In this document: piece by piece, positions 26,956-35,267 of the stretch
Numbering within the stretch: position 1 is the stretch's first letter
Layout of the letters: the number at the start of each line of letters is the position of its first letter
The notes under the pieces: generated by a model
What the model was told of the DNA's origin: nothing
The model's database searches: none
Seen by the model: only the letters and a program-made list of their open reading frames with translations
Assembly: GCF_900110575.1 (NCBI RefSeq)
Contig: NZ_FOEF01000004.1
Coordinates: forward strand, 248,001 to 312,000
Reading direction: 5' to 3'
Length of the DNA: 64,000 nt
From: Amycolatopsis saalfeldensis
Lineage (GTDB): Bacteria > Actinomycetota > Actinomycetes > Mycobacteriales > Pseudonocardiaceae
Program-made: the position numbers and the translations under genes

Positions 26956-28146
26956 TCACGAGCGCCGTTCGAACACCAGGCCTTCCGCGGCGCGCAGGCC
27001 GACGCTGATGGCGCCGGCCAATACCGCGTCGTCACCCAGCTCGCCCTGGACGACGGTCGGGACCAGCGGGGTGAACGCGCGCAGGGCGCGGTCGATGGGC
27101 TCCAGCAGGAGGTCGGCGGCAGTGCCGACGCCGCCGCCCAGGACGATCAGCTCGGGGTCGATCACCGCGGCCACCGACGCCACGGTGTAGGCGAGCCGGT
27201 CGGCCTCCGCCTCGACGGCGCGCTGCGCCAGCTCGTCGCCCTCGCGGGCCAGCCGGAACACCTCGCGGGCCGATTTCGCCGTGCCCAGGCCGAGTTCACG
27301 CGCGCCGCGCACCACGGACTGGGCCGCGGTCGCCTCCTCCAGGTGGCCCCGCGCGGGCGGCTCGCCCGGCTCGTCGGCCGAGCGCATGCGGCCGTAGGGC
27401 AGGTAGCCGATCTCGCCCGCGGCGCCGGTCGCACCGCGGAACACCCGGCCGTCCACCATCAGGCCCATGCCGACGCCGGTGCCGATGGTGATGCAGCCGA
27501 ACACCGAAGCACCCCGCGCCGCACCGCTTTCCCCCTCGCCGACGGCCGTGAGGTTCGCGTCGTTCTCCACCATCAGGTCCGGGCCGAGCGCGGCCTCCAG
27601 GTCGTCCAGCAACCCGGCGCGGCCCCAGCCGGGCAGGTTCGGCGCGTGCCGGAAGCACCTCTTGGCCGGATCCGCGACGCCGGGGGAGCCGAGCACCCGC
27701 ACCACGATGTCCCCGGCGCTCAGCCCCGCCTCCGCCACGATCTCGGCCGCGAGCTTGCCGACGGCGGCGACCAGCGCGCTGCCGGACCGCGCGGTGTTGC
27801 GCGCGTCCCGCCGCGCCACCGTGGTCCGGCCGAGGTCCGACACCGCGACCCGCAGGTGTTCGCGCCCGATGTCGACGCCCAGCACGTAACCCGCTGTGGG
27901 GTCCGCCTCGTAGAGCACCGCGGAACGGCCGGTGCCGGTCGAGGTGTGCCCGGTCGCGCGCGCGAGCCCGGCGGCTTCCAGCGCCAGCAGCGCCTGGCTC
28001 ACCGTCGGCTTCGACAGCCCGGTGTCCTTGGCCACCTGCGGCCGGGTCGCCGGGCCCCCTCGGCGCAGCAGGTCGAGCACCGCCCGCTGATTGATCTTGC
28101 GCATCCCGGCCGGCGTGCCGACCGGCGGAATCCCCGCGCCCACCAC
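26956..28146 (-). CDS. ROK-family transcriptional regulator (NagC/XylR type)
   Basis: 396 residues. An N-terminal winged helix (residues about 14-70: MRKINQRAVLDLLRRGGPAT, GLSKPTVSQALLALEAAGLA) is fused to a ROK sugar-kinase-like domain (VLGVDIGREHLRVAVSDLG, VENDANLTAVGE, TIGTGVGMGLMVDG, GATGAAGEIGYLPYG, LIVLGGGVG). Such repressors release DNA when a sugar or sugar phosphate binds. The zinc motif CxCGxxGC normally found after GEIGY is missing: that stretch has no cysteine. It heads the leftward GH65 cluster, so control of disaccharide phosphorolysis is probable. A shorter start at Met15 is possible. Confidence 0.92.
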   Translation of the reverse strand: MVGAGIPPVGTPAGMRKINQRAVLDLLRRGGPATRPQVAKDTGLSKPTVSQALLALEAAGLARATGHTSTGTGRSAVLYEADPTAGYVLGVDIGREHLRVAVSDLGRTTVARRDARNTARSGSALVAAVGKLAAEIVAEAGLSAGDIVVRVLGSPGVADPAKRCFRHAPNLPGWGRAGLLDDLEAALGPDLMVENDANLTAVGEGESGAARGASVFGCITIGTGVGMGLMVDGRVFRGATGAAGEIGYLPYGRMRSADEPGEPPARGHLEEATAAQSVVRGARELGLGTAKSAREVFRLAREGDELAQRAVEAEADRLAYTVASVAAVIDPELIVLGGGVGTAADLLLEPIDRALRAFTPLVPTVVQGELGDDAVLAGAISVGLRAAEGLVFERRS

Positions 28147-28260
28147 CTGCAGCCCGCTTCCTCACGTCGTCCCGATGCCCCTTGGGCAGGAAACCTTCTT
28201 ATCGAGTCCCCGACGCGACGATACGGGGCCTTTCTGTGGAACCGGGGGACGCCGCGCTGA

Positions 28261-29568
28261 TCAGGCGTCCGGCAGCCAGTTCCCGTGGAAGCCGGCCGGC
28301 ACGCGCTGCGGCAGGCGCACGGTCGCGACCGGCGGCGCGGCGACGTTCTGCGCGTCCAGCACCACGAGGTCGCTGGAGCCGGCGGTCGCGTCGTAGACGT
28401 AGGCGAGCAGCCAGCCCGCGCCGCCCGGGGTCTCGTCGGCGGGCACGAACACGGCCTCTCCCGGGATGCGGCCGGTCTCGAACCGGTGCTCCTCGACGGC
28501 GCCGGTGTGCAGGTCGTGACGCAGTAGCGAACTGCGCTCCTCCGGCCCGCGAGAGGCGGTGAGGTGGCCGAACCGGACGTCGGCGCCGGCCAGCCGGTCG
28601 TCGATCCGGGGGAACTCGGCGCGGCGGTCGTCGAGCCGGTCCTCGGTGACGGTGCCCGCCGCCGGGTCGACCGTCCAGCGCCACAGCGTGCCGTCCGGCT
28701 GCGGGCGGCCGGGCGCGAACATGTGGTCGTACCGCACCACGTGCAGCACGATCCGGCCATCGGCGGTGTCGTGCGCGTTGAGCGTGTGGAAGACGTAACA
28801 CGGGTCGATCGTCAGCCAGCGGACGCCGGCCGCGGGGGCGTCACGGCGCAGCACGCCGAGCCGGGCGCCGTAGGTTTCGCTCCAGCTGTAAGGGATGCCG
28901 TGCCCGACCGACGCCCGGTCGAACACCACCGGCAGGTCGAAGAACACGGCGTGCGCACGGGTGAGCGCGAAGTCGTGCATCATGGTCAGCCCCGGCACGT
29001 CGATCGGCTGCTTCACGACGAGGTTCCCGGCGGCGTCGGCCCGGTAGTAGCTCACGTGCGGCGCGGTCATGCTGCCGTAGCCGAAGAAGTGCAGTTCCCC
29101 GGTCTCCGGGCAGATCTTCGGGTGCGCGGTCATCGAATCGGCCAGCTCGCCGCCGAAGTCGTACGGCCCCACGGTTTCCAGCTCCCGCGTGATCTCGTAC
29201 GGCAGCGAGGACTCGACGAGCGCGAGCGTGCGCCCGGCGTGGTTGACCACGTGGGTGTTGGCCTCGCCGTTGCGCAGGTTCCGCGAGCCGTCGGCGTTGT
29301 ACAGCACCGCTTCCGGCCGGTCGAAGCTCTCGGTGCGCACCCAGCGGTTGCGGTACCAGGCCGCGCGGCCGTGCTCCAGCCGGACGCCGTGGACCATGCC
29401 CTCGCCGGTGAACCAGTGCGCGCTGGCCTGGCGCGGGTTCGGGCCGTTGCGCAGGTACCAGCCGGTCAGCTCGGGCGGCAGCGCGCCGGTGACGGGCAGG
29501 TCGTACGCGGTCAGCTCGTCGTGCACCGGCGCGTAGCCGCCGGTCATCTGGAAGTCGCTGGTGGTCAT
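28261..29568 (-). CDS. Carotenoid oxygenase (dioxygenase) family protein
   Basis: 435 residues. Seven-bladed beta-propeller non-haem iron enzymes that cleave carotenoids, apocarotenoids or stilbenes with oxygen. The four iron-binding histidines occur in the usual contexts: MTAHPKI, MMHDFALT, VFHTLNAHD and GFHGNWLPD at the C-terminus. WYLRNGPNPR and HWFTGEGMVHGVRL near the start are family signatures. It begins 5 bp after the membrane-protein gene in the same direction, so the two form a unit whose control region also serves the divergent PadR gene. No carotenoid synthesis genes are nearby, so the substrate is unknown. Confidence 0.94.
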   Translation of the reverse strand: MTTSDFQMTGGYAPVHDELTAYDLPVTGALPPELTGWYLRNGPNPRQASAHWFTGEGMVHGVRLEHGRAAWYRNRWVRTESFDRPEAVLYNADGSRNLRNGEANTHVVNHAGRTLALVESSLPYEITRELETVGPYDFGGELADSMTAHPKICPETGELHFFGYGSMTAPHVSYYRADAAGNLVVKQPIDVPGLTMMHDFALTRAHAVFFDLPVVFDRASVGHGIPYSWSETYGARLGVLRRDAPAAGVRWLTIDPCYVFHTLNAHDTADGRIVLHVVRYDHMFAPGRPQPDGTLWRWTVDPAAGTVTEDRLDDRRAEFPRIDDRLAGADVRFGHLTASRGPEERSSLLRHDLHTGAVEEHRFETGRIPGEAVFVPADETPGGAGWLLAYVYDATAGSSDLVVLDAQNVAAPPVATVRLPQRVPAGFHGNWLPDA

Positions 29569-29572
29569 GGGT

Positions 29573-30133
29573 TCACGCGGCTTTCCGGGCGCGGGCCTGA
29601 ACGATCTGGCGGTAGCGGACGGTGAACGCGGCCGGGACGGCGAAGCCGAGCACCTTGATCACGATCAGGGCGGCGGTCGCGTGCGGCGCGGCGCTCAGGA
29701 GCACCGTCGAAGCGATCCCGGCGACGGTGAAGCTCGCGGCCCACACCGCGGTGATGACGACGTTGACGCGCAGGAAAGCCGGGTTGTCCCACACTGCCGG
29801 CGGCACCATCGTCTTGGCGATGCCGAGGGTGAACGGCCGGCGCACCGCGATCGAGCCCCACGCGGTGACCGCGAGCCAGATGTCGGAGAGCGCGCCCACG
29901 TAGTCGTGCAGCGGCGAGCCGGGGTCGGCGAAGGACAGGACGGTCAGCGCCGCGAAGAACACCGTGGCGGACAGCTCGATGACCAGCGTGTCCCAGGCCT
30001 TGCCGCGCCGGCGTTCCAGCCCGAGCAGGCCGGCGGCGAGGACCAGGCCGACCAGGCCCGAGTACCGCCAGTCGAACTGGGTGGAGACCACCGCGAAGAC
30101 GATCCACGGGATGAAGCTCTTGAGGTAGTTCAT
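29573..30133 (-). CDS. Integral membrane protein upstream of carotenoid oxygenase
   Basis: 186 residues, not assigned. It has about five to six hydrophobic helices (FIPWIVFAVVSTQFDW, YSGLVGLVLAAGLLGLE, LVIELSATVFFAALTVLSF, VNVVITAVWAASFTVAG, LIVIKVLGFAVPAAFTV). It resembles small intracellular-septation-protein-A-like membrane proteins, but I could not confirm this. The ATG lies 5 nt after GAGGGAGG. On the minus strand a perfect TTGACA stands upstream, overlapped by one of two operator-like palindromes, so it is probably repressed by the neighbouring PadR protein. Confidence 0.82.
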   Translation of the reverse strand: MNYLKSFIPWIVFAVVSTQFDWRYSGLVGLVLAAGLLGLERRRGKAWDTLVIELSATVFFAALTVLSFADPGSPLHDYVGALSDIWLAVTAWGSIAVRRPFTLGIAKTMVPPAVWDNPAFLRVNVVITAVWAASFTVAGIASTVLLSAAPHATAALIVIKVLGFAVPAAFTVRYRQIVQARARKAA

Positions 30134-30159
30134 GACGTCCTCCCTCGATGTTCCACTAC

Positions 30160-30198
30160 TGACATGTCATAGTTAAAACGTCCGAGCTGGACATGTCA
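30160..30198. promoter_or_regulatory. Divergent control region with two GACATGTCA operator-like sites
   Basis: The palindrome TGACATGTCA at 30160-30169 is repeated as GGACATGTCA at 30189-30198, 29 bp from centre to centre. On the minus strand TTGACA (complement of 30194-30199) overlaps the second site, and a -10-like TAACTA (complement of 30170-30175) lies 18 bp on, with the first site over the start point. This is the layout of a repressed promoter between the PadR gene and the membrane protein / carotenoid oxygenase pair. Confidence 0.7.
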
Positions 30199-30222
30199 AG
30201 AGTGGAAGGTAAGATGACCGGC

Positions 30223-30753
30223 ATGAGCCTTCGACACGCGGTGCTCGGCCTGCTGGCCGAACAGTCCGGCAGCGGCTACGACCTGCTCAAGCGCTTCCAG
30301 ACGGCGATGGCCAACGTGTGGTCCGCCACCCAGAGCCAGCTCTACGGCGAGCTGGGCAAGCTGGAGAAGGCGTCGCTGATCAAGGTCGCCGACGAGGGCC
30401 CGCGCGGGCGCAAGGAGTACGAGATCACCGAGGCGGGCCAGGAGGAGCTGCGCGCTTGGCTGCTCTCGCCGTACGACCCGCCCGCGCCGCGCAGTGAATC
30501 GCTGCTGCGGCTGTACTTCCTGGACGCGGTTTCGACGGAGCAGGCGCAGGCCTACGTGACGGGCATGGGGGAGATCGGGCAGCGGCGCCTGGAACACCTC
30601 GATCGGCTGGAGGCGACGGTCGACTGGGACAGCGCCTCGGTTTACGGCCGGCTGGCGTTGGAGTGGGGCAAGCGCTTCTCGCGGATGCAGGCCGAGTGGG
30701 CGGAGTGGTCGGTCGCGCAACTCAAGGACTCCCCGGGCGTTCAGGGGGACTGA
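30223..30753 (+). CDS. PadR-family transcriptional regulator
   Basis: 176 residues from the ATG at 30223; in-frame ATGs at 30214 and 30193 would add 3 or 10 residues, but the family begins with SLRHAVLGLLAEQSGSGYDLLKRF. The N-terminal winged helix continues with SATQSQLYGELGKLEKASLIK and the wing GPRGRKEYEITEAGQEEL. The C-terminal helices (Vir_Like/PadR_C part, YFLDAVSTEQAQAYV onwards) form the dimer. PadR proteins usually repress a neighbouring gene and respond to small phenolic or other ligands. Two copies of GACATGTCA lie upstream, the second partly under the alternative start at 30193. Confidence 0.92.
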   Translation: MSLRHAVLGLLAEQSGSGYDLLKRFQTAMANVWSATQSQLYGELGKLEKASLIKVADEGPRGRKEYEITEAGQEELRAWLLSPYDPPAPRSESLLRLYFLDAVSTEQAQAYVTGMGEIGQRRLEHLDRLEATVDWDSASVYGRLALEWGKRFSRMQAEWAEWSVAQLKDSPGVQGD

Positions 30754-30762
30754 ACGCCGGGG
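30731..30762 (+). terminator. Hairpin at the end of the PadR gene
   Basis: The arms at 30731-30744 and 30750-30762 pair over 13 bp with one bulged G and a loop of 5 nt. The right arm contains the TGA stop of the PadR gene. Confidence 0.6.
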
Positions 30763-31060
30763 CTGTCGCCGCTGTGTCCGAAGTGGACGCTCCGGTGGCG
30801 GCCGGCCCAGCCGCGGTTCCGCCGTCCGCAGGAGGGCGCACGGCCGTTCCGACCAGTCCCGACTGTGGCGCGGCGCACATTGGGGGTCCGCGCGCTGTCA
30901 TCTCGTCACACAAATCAGTCGACATGACTACTGCGCGTTGCGCCGGTTCTGTCACGTGCTTAGCGTGACCCGCGTCTTGCCCGATTTCCCCGTTTCCACC
31001 CCGTCCGGGCTGCGCCGGTGCAGCGGTGCTTGCCCGCGCGAGCCCCCGAAGGGATTCCCG
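30763..31060. other. Intergenic region before the molybdenum hydroxylase genes
   Basis: About 300 bp without a convincing gene. A frame runs through part of it in phase with the hydroxylase, but its codon use is poor. AGTCGACATGACT at 30917-30929 is a small interrupted palindrome. No clear -10/-35 pair was found. Confidence 0.5.
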
Positions 31061-33346
31061 ATGGCCAGTCCTGTCACCCGCCCCGGCGAGCACGGCGAGG
31101 CCGCACCGGACGACGCGCCGGACCACGCGCCGGACGAGCAGAGCCGGGTCGGCCGCCGCCGCTTCCTGACTTACCTGGTCGCCGCCCCGACGCTGACCGT
31201 CGCCACGAAGCTCTCCTTCGACGCCCTCGCGCCCGCCGCGGCCGAGGCCGCCGTGCCGACCCTGCCGCAGCCCGCGGACATCCTCGACCTCGGCGACGTG
31301 CTGACGCTCTCGTGCGCGCCGACGTCCGGGATGCTCGTGCTGGAGGTGACCACCGGCGGGCACGTGCGGCTGCAGCTGCCGCGCGCGGAAGTGGGGCAGG
31401 GCATCAACACCGCGTCCGCGATGCTGGTCGCCGAGGAGATGGACCTGCCGCTCGAGATGGTCGACGTGGTGCTTTCCGACGCCCGTCCGGAGCTGCTGTT
31501 CAACCAGCTCACCGGCGGCTCGAACACCATCCGGTCGCTGTACGGCCCGATCCGCTCCGCCGCGGCGACGGCCCGGGCCCGCATGGTGGCCGCGGCCGGC
31601 GCCCAGTGGAACGTGCCGGTGTCGCGACTGTCCACACGCGACGGTCTGGTGCGCGCCCCGGACGGGCGCAAGGCCTCCTACGGCGAGCTGGCCGGCCCGG
31701 CCTCGCGGGCCGCGCTGCCGGTCGCGCCGGTCCAGCCGAAGGCCGAGTCGGCGCACACGCTGGTCGGCACGCCGACCTCGCGCAAGGACGCGCTGGCCAT
31801 GGTCACCGGCAAGCAGGTCTACACCCTCGACCTCGACATCCCCGGCGCCATGCCGGTGATGGTCCGGCGCCCGCCGACGATCAACGGCACCGTGAAGAAG
31901 GTCAACAACGAGGCCGCCGTGCGCGCGATGCCCGGCATCATCGACCTCGCCGTGGTGTCCACCGGCGTCGCGGTGATGGCGGAGACCTTCGGCCAGGCGC
32001 TCGACGGCAAGAACGCGCTCGACGTCACCTGGAACGCGGGCACGGTCGACAGCGAGGACAACGCGTCGATCCGGAAGAAGCTCCAAGCGGCCGCGCTGCC
32101 GTTCGTGGTGCCGCCGCTGCTGACGCAGTACGTGGACGGCGAGTTCGACTTCGCGTTCGTGAGCCACGCACCGATGGAGTCGAACTCCGCGGTCGCCGAC
32201 GTGCGCGAGGACAGCGCCACCATCTGGGCCGGGCTGAAGTCGCCGATCGTGGCGAAGCAGACCATCGCGCAGGAGCTGGGGCTGCCGGAGAACAAGGTCA
32301 CCGTGCACGTCCAGCAGGGCGGCGGCTCGTTCGGCCGGCGGCTGTTCTTCGACGCCGCGCTGGAGGCCGCGCACATCTCGCAGGCGATGAAGAAGCCCGT
32401 GCGGCTGATGTGGAGCCGCATCGACGACATGCGCCACGGCCGCGCGCGGGCGGCCAGCCACCACAAGATCCGCGCGACCTTCGCGCTCGGCCAGGTGCTC
32501 ACGTTCGAGCACCGCGTGGCCAGCGTCGAGACCGACTGGGGCCACGGCCTCGGCGAGATCCTCACCGCGTTCGCCGCGAAGCTGCCGGTGGGCGGCAACC
32601 TCAGCTTCGCGCAGACGGTGTTCCTGCTGACCGTGAAGTCGCCGTACAACTTCGGTGTCACCACTCAGCTTCTCAACGAAGTGCCGCTGAAGTTCCACAC
32701 CTCGGCGTGGCGCTCGGTGTACTCCGCGAACACCCGCGGCGCCGAGGAGATCATGGTCGACGAGATCGCCGCGAAGCTCGGCAAGGACCCGCTGGAGTTC
32801 CGGCGCGAGTTCATCAAGGAGCCGCGGCAGAAGGCCGTGTTGGACAAGGTCGCCGAGCTCGGCGAGTGGGGCAAGAAGATGCCGAAGGGCTTCGCGCAGG
32901 GCATCGCGGTGCACGGCGAGTACAAGTCCTACGCCGCCTGCCTGGTCCAGATGGACGCCCGCGACCCGAAGAACCCGCGCGTCACCAAGGCCACCATCGC
33001 CGTGGACGTCGGCAAGCCGGTCAACCCGCGCGGGTTGCAGTCGCAGATGCTCGGCGGGCTCACCGACGCGATCTCGACCACGCTCACCGCGGGCCTGCAC
33101 ATCGACAAGGGCCTGCCGTTGGAAGGCAGCTACTCACAGTTCCACTACGCGCGCCAGAAGAACTCGCCGCCCGAGGTGAACGTCTTCGTGATGCCCGCCA
33201 ACGGCGGCGACATCGGCGGCGCGGGCGAGCTGGGCCTGCCGGCGCCGGTCGGCGCGATCGCCAACGCCTACGCCCGCGCCACCGGGATCAAGCCGCGCAG
33301 CTTCCCGATCAATTTCCCGGTCGACTTCGACCCGTTCCCCCGCTGA
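31061..33346 (+). CDS. Molybdenum hydroxylase large subunit (xanthine dehydrogenase family, IorB-like), Tat-exported
   Basis: 761 residues, ATG at 31061. A twin-arginine signal (VGRRRFLTYLVAAPTLTVA, residues about 27-50) marks export of the folded enzyme. The rest is a two-half molybdopterin-binding subunit of the isoquinoline 1-oxidoreductase / aldehyde dehydrogenase type: PRAEVGQGINTASAML, LTGGSNTIRSLYGPIR, VQQGGGSFGRRLFFDAALEA, and GGAGELGLPAPVGAIANAYA with the conserved active-site glutamate. Members hydroxylate N-heterocycles or oxidise aldehydes using molybdopterin-cytosine dinucleotide. The small 2Fe-2S subunit follows 26 bp on; no FAD subunit is present, so electrons probably pass to a membrane or cytochrome acceptor. 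Substrate unknown. Confidence 0.94.
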   Translation: MASPVTRPGEHGEAAPDDAPDHAPDEQSRVGRRRFLTYLVAAPTLTVATKLSFDALAPAAAEAAVPTLPQPADILDLGDVLTLSCAPTSGMLVLEVTTGGHVRLQLPRAEVGQGINTASAMLVAEEMDLPLEMVDVVLSDARPELLFNQLTGGSNTIRSLYGPIRSAAATARARMVAAAGAQWNVPVSRLSTRDGLVRAPDGRKASYGELAGPASRAALPVAPVQPKAESAHTLVGTPTSRKDALAMVTGKQVYTLDLDIPGAMPVMVRRPPTINGTVKKVNNEAAVRAMPGIIDLAVVSTGVAVMAETFGQALDGKNALDVTWNAGTVDSEDNASIRKKLQAAALPFVVPPLLTQYVDGEFDFAFVSHAPMESNSAVADVREDSATIWAGLKSPIVAKQTIAQELGLPENKVTVHVQQGGGSFGRRLFFDAALEAAHISQAMKKPVRLMWSRIDDMRHGRARAASHHKIRATFALGQVLTFEHRVASVETDWGHGLGEILTAFAAKLPVGGNLSFAQTVFLLTVKSPYNFGVTTQLLNEVPLKFHTSAWRSVYSANTRGAEEIMVDEIAAKLGKDPLEFRREFIKEPRQKAVLDKVAELGEWGKKMPKGFAQGIAVHGEYKSYAACLVQMDARDPKNPRVTKATIAVDVGKPVNPRGLQSQMLGGLTDAISTTLTAGLHIDKGLPLEGSYSQFHYARQKNSPPEVNVFVMPANGGDIGGAGELGLPAPVGAIANAYARATGIKPRSFPINFPVDFDPFPR

Positions 33347-33372
33347 CCGTCCCCCTGCCACGAGGAGTTCCC

Positions 33373-33828
33373 ATGCCCCAATACAGCTTCGCGGTGAACG
33401 GGAAGACCGTCACCGTGGACGCGCCCGCCGACCTGCCGCTGCTCTGGGCGCTGCGCGACAAGCTCAAGGTCCGCGGCCTCAAGTACGGCTGCGGGATCAA
33501 CGTCTGCAAGGCCTGCACCAGCCACCTCGACGGCGAGGCGATCAACCCGTGCGTCACGCCGGTCTCGGAGTGCGAGGGCCGCCAGGTCACCACGATCGAG
33601 GGCCTCGCCGACGGCGACAAGCTGCACCCGGTGCAGGAAGCCTGGCTGGAGCAGGACGTCGCACAGTGCGGCTACTGCCAGCCGGGGCAGATCATGGCCG
33701 CGGTGGCGTTGCTGAAGAAGACGAAGAACCCGACCGACGCCGACATCGACGCGATCCAGAACGTCTGCCGGTGCGGCTCGTACTTCCGGATCCGCGAGGC
33801 CATCAAGGCGGCCGCGGCCAAGATGTGA
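33373..33828 (+). CDS. (2Fe-2S)-binding subunit of the molybdenum hydroxylase
   Basis: 151 residues, ATG at 33373 after GAGGAG. The plant-ferredoxin-like N-terminal domain binds one cluster through Cys40, Cys45, Cys48 and Cys60 (YGCGINVCKACTSHLDG); the helical C-terminal domain binds the second through QCGYCQPGQI and VCRCGSY. It passes electrons from the molybdenum centre of the preceding large subunit to an acceptor. It has no signal peptide of its own, so it would be carried out with the Tat-bearing partner (known for this enzyme group). A terminator hairpin follows. Confidence 0.96.
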   Translation: MPQYSFAVNGKTVTVDAPADLPLLWALRDKLKVRGLKYGCGINVCKACTSHLDGEAINPCVTPVSECEGRQVTTIEGLADGDKLHPVQEAWLEQDVAQCGYCQPGQIMAAVALLKKTKNPTDADIDAIQNVCRCGSYFRIREAIKAAAAKM

Positions 33829-33833
33829 GCCGT

Positions 33834-33879
33834 TCCGCGGATGCGGCAGGTGCTCCAGGCTCCTTGCCGCATCCGCGGA
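33834..33879 (+). terminator. Terminator after the hydroxylase genes
   Basis: TCCGCGGATGCGGCA (33834-33848) pairs perfectly with 33865-33879 around a 16-nt loop, starting 6 nt after the stop. A short T-run follows at 33887-33891. Confidence 0.88.
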
Positions 33880-33987
33880 GGCTGTCATTTTTCACCCGGA
33901 CGTGACGGTGCCGGTCGTGTTAGCTGTCCTTCCGGGCGGGCTCGACGAAGAGCCCCCGCGTGGTCACGCCCGGCCTGGAGGGCATCG

Positions 33988-35232
33988 ATGCAGAACCGGA
34001 CTGCGCCTCGCGGCGGTCTGACCCCCGTTGTCGCCGCGCTCGCGGCCGAGGTCGAGCGGGAGCTGCCCGAACTGGTCGAGGCCACCACCCGGCAGATCCT
34101 CGAGCAGATCCCGGTCTACCGCGAGCAGCGGTTCCTGACCCGGACCGAGCTGCGGAAGTCCGTGCGCGTCAACATCGAGTTCGTGCTGCACACGCTGCAG
34201 GGCGGCGAGGCACCCGATCTTTCCCAGGCCCGGGCCGGCGGCCGTGCGCGGGCGTTGCAGGGCGCGCCGCTGCCCGAGGTGCTGCGTGCTTACCGGATCG
34301 GGTTCACCGAGGTGTGGCACCGGTTCGTGGCGCTCACCGCGCGCGGGGACCAGCAGGACCTGGCCGGTCTGGTGGCCGTGACGTCCGCGATCTGGGCGCT
34401 CATCGACGACTACGCCGAGGCGCTCACCCTCGCCTACCGCGACACGTCCGCGGAAGTGGTCGTCGCGCACCAGAATCGCCGCTCCGCTCTGGTCGAGGCC
34501 CTGTTCGCCGGCGGCGCCGCGACCGAGGGCAAGCTGTGGGACATCGCGCGTGTGCTGGAGCTGTCCCTGGACGGCACCTTCGTCGTCGTCGCGGCCGAGA
34601 CGCCCCGGCTGGGCCACGAGCCGCTGCCGCAGATCGAACAGCGGCTGCGCGCGGCCCGGCAGGCTTCGGCCTGGCGCCTGACACCGGACCTGCAGGTCGG
34701 CATCGTCTCGATGCGGGATCCGCTGGCCGCCAAGGTGATCGTGGACCTGACGGGCGCGGAGCCGGTCGGCCGCGTCGGGATGAGCCCGGTGTTTTCGGGG
34801 CTGGGCAACACGGCGCGGGCGCTGCACTTCGCGCGGGTGGCGCTGTCCAGCCTGGCTCCCGGCGCGTCCGGGCTGGTGCAGTTCACCGAATCGCCGCTCG
34901 CGGGCCTGGTGGCGAGCGCGCCGGAAGCGTCGGTGCAGCTGGCGCACCACGTGCTCCGCCCGATCCTCGACCTCCCCGGCGACGACCGCAACGTGCTGCT
35001 CCTGACCCTGCGCGCCTGGTTCGACTGCCAGGGCTCGACGAAGCTGACGTCGGAGCGGATGTTCTGCCACCCCAACACGATCCGCCACCGCCTGCGCCGC
35101 GTCACCGAGGAGCTGGGCCGCTCGCTCACGGATCCCGCCGACATCGCCGAACTGGGTGCGGCCCTGCGGGCGCTGCACTTGTTCCCGGAGACGGCGCACC
35201 TGCCGACGCCACGGCCGACGCCCGGGGGCTGA
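33988..35232 (+). CDS. PucR/CdaR-type transcriptional regulator
   Basis: 414 residues, ATG at 33988 after GGAGGG. Residues about 15-170 form a helical sensor part (LPELVEATTRQILEQIPVY, LRAYRIGFTEVWHRFVAL), the centre is a GGDEF-like domain of the PucR group, and residues about 340-400 carry the C-terminal helix-turn-helix (NVLLLTLRAWFDCQGSTKLT, FCHPNTIRHRLRRVTEELGRSL). PucR in Bacillus controls purine degradation genes including xanthine dehydrogenase, so control of the hydroxylase directly upstream is plausible (inference). A longer frame begins inside the terminator and is not the start. Confidence 0.9.
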   Translation: MQNRTAPRGGLTPVVAALAAEVERELPELVEATTRQILEQIPVYREQRFLTRTELRKSVRVNIEFVLHTLQGGEAPDLSQARAGGRARALQGAPLPEVLRAYRIGFTEVWHRFVALTARGDQQDLAGLVAVTSAIWALIDDYAEALTLAYRDTSAEVVVAHQNRRSALVEALFAGGAATEGKLWDIARVLELSLDGTFVVVAAETPRLGHEPLPQIEQRLRAARQASAWRLTPDLQVGIVSMRDPLAAKVIVDLTGAEPVGRVGMSPVFSGLGNTARALHFARVALSSLAPGASGLVQFTESPLAGLVASAPEASVQLAHHVLRPILDLPGDDRNVLLLTLRAWFDCQGSTKLTSERMFCHPNTIRHRLRRVTEELGRSLTDPADIAELGAALRALHLFPETAHLPTPRPTPGG

Positions 35233-35267
35233 CCGACGGCCGGACAGCCCCGGGTCGTCGAGGACGG

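Noticed and set aside
31061..33828. Carbon monoxide dehydrogenase
   Set aside because: The large subunit is of the IorB-like Tat-exported type, there is no medium FAD subunit, and I did not see the CO-dehydrogenase active-site loop. Only the nearby MoxR/CoxE pair recalls that system.
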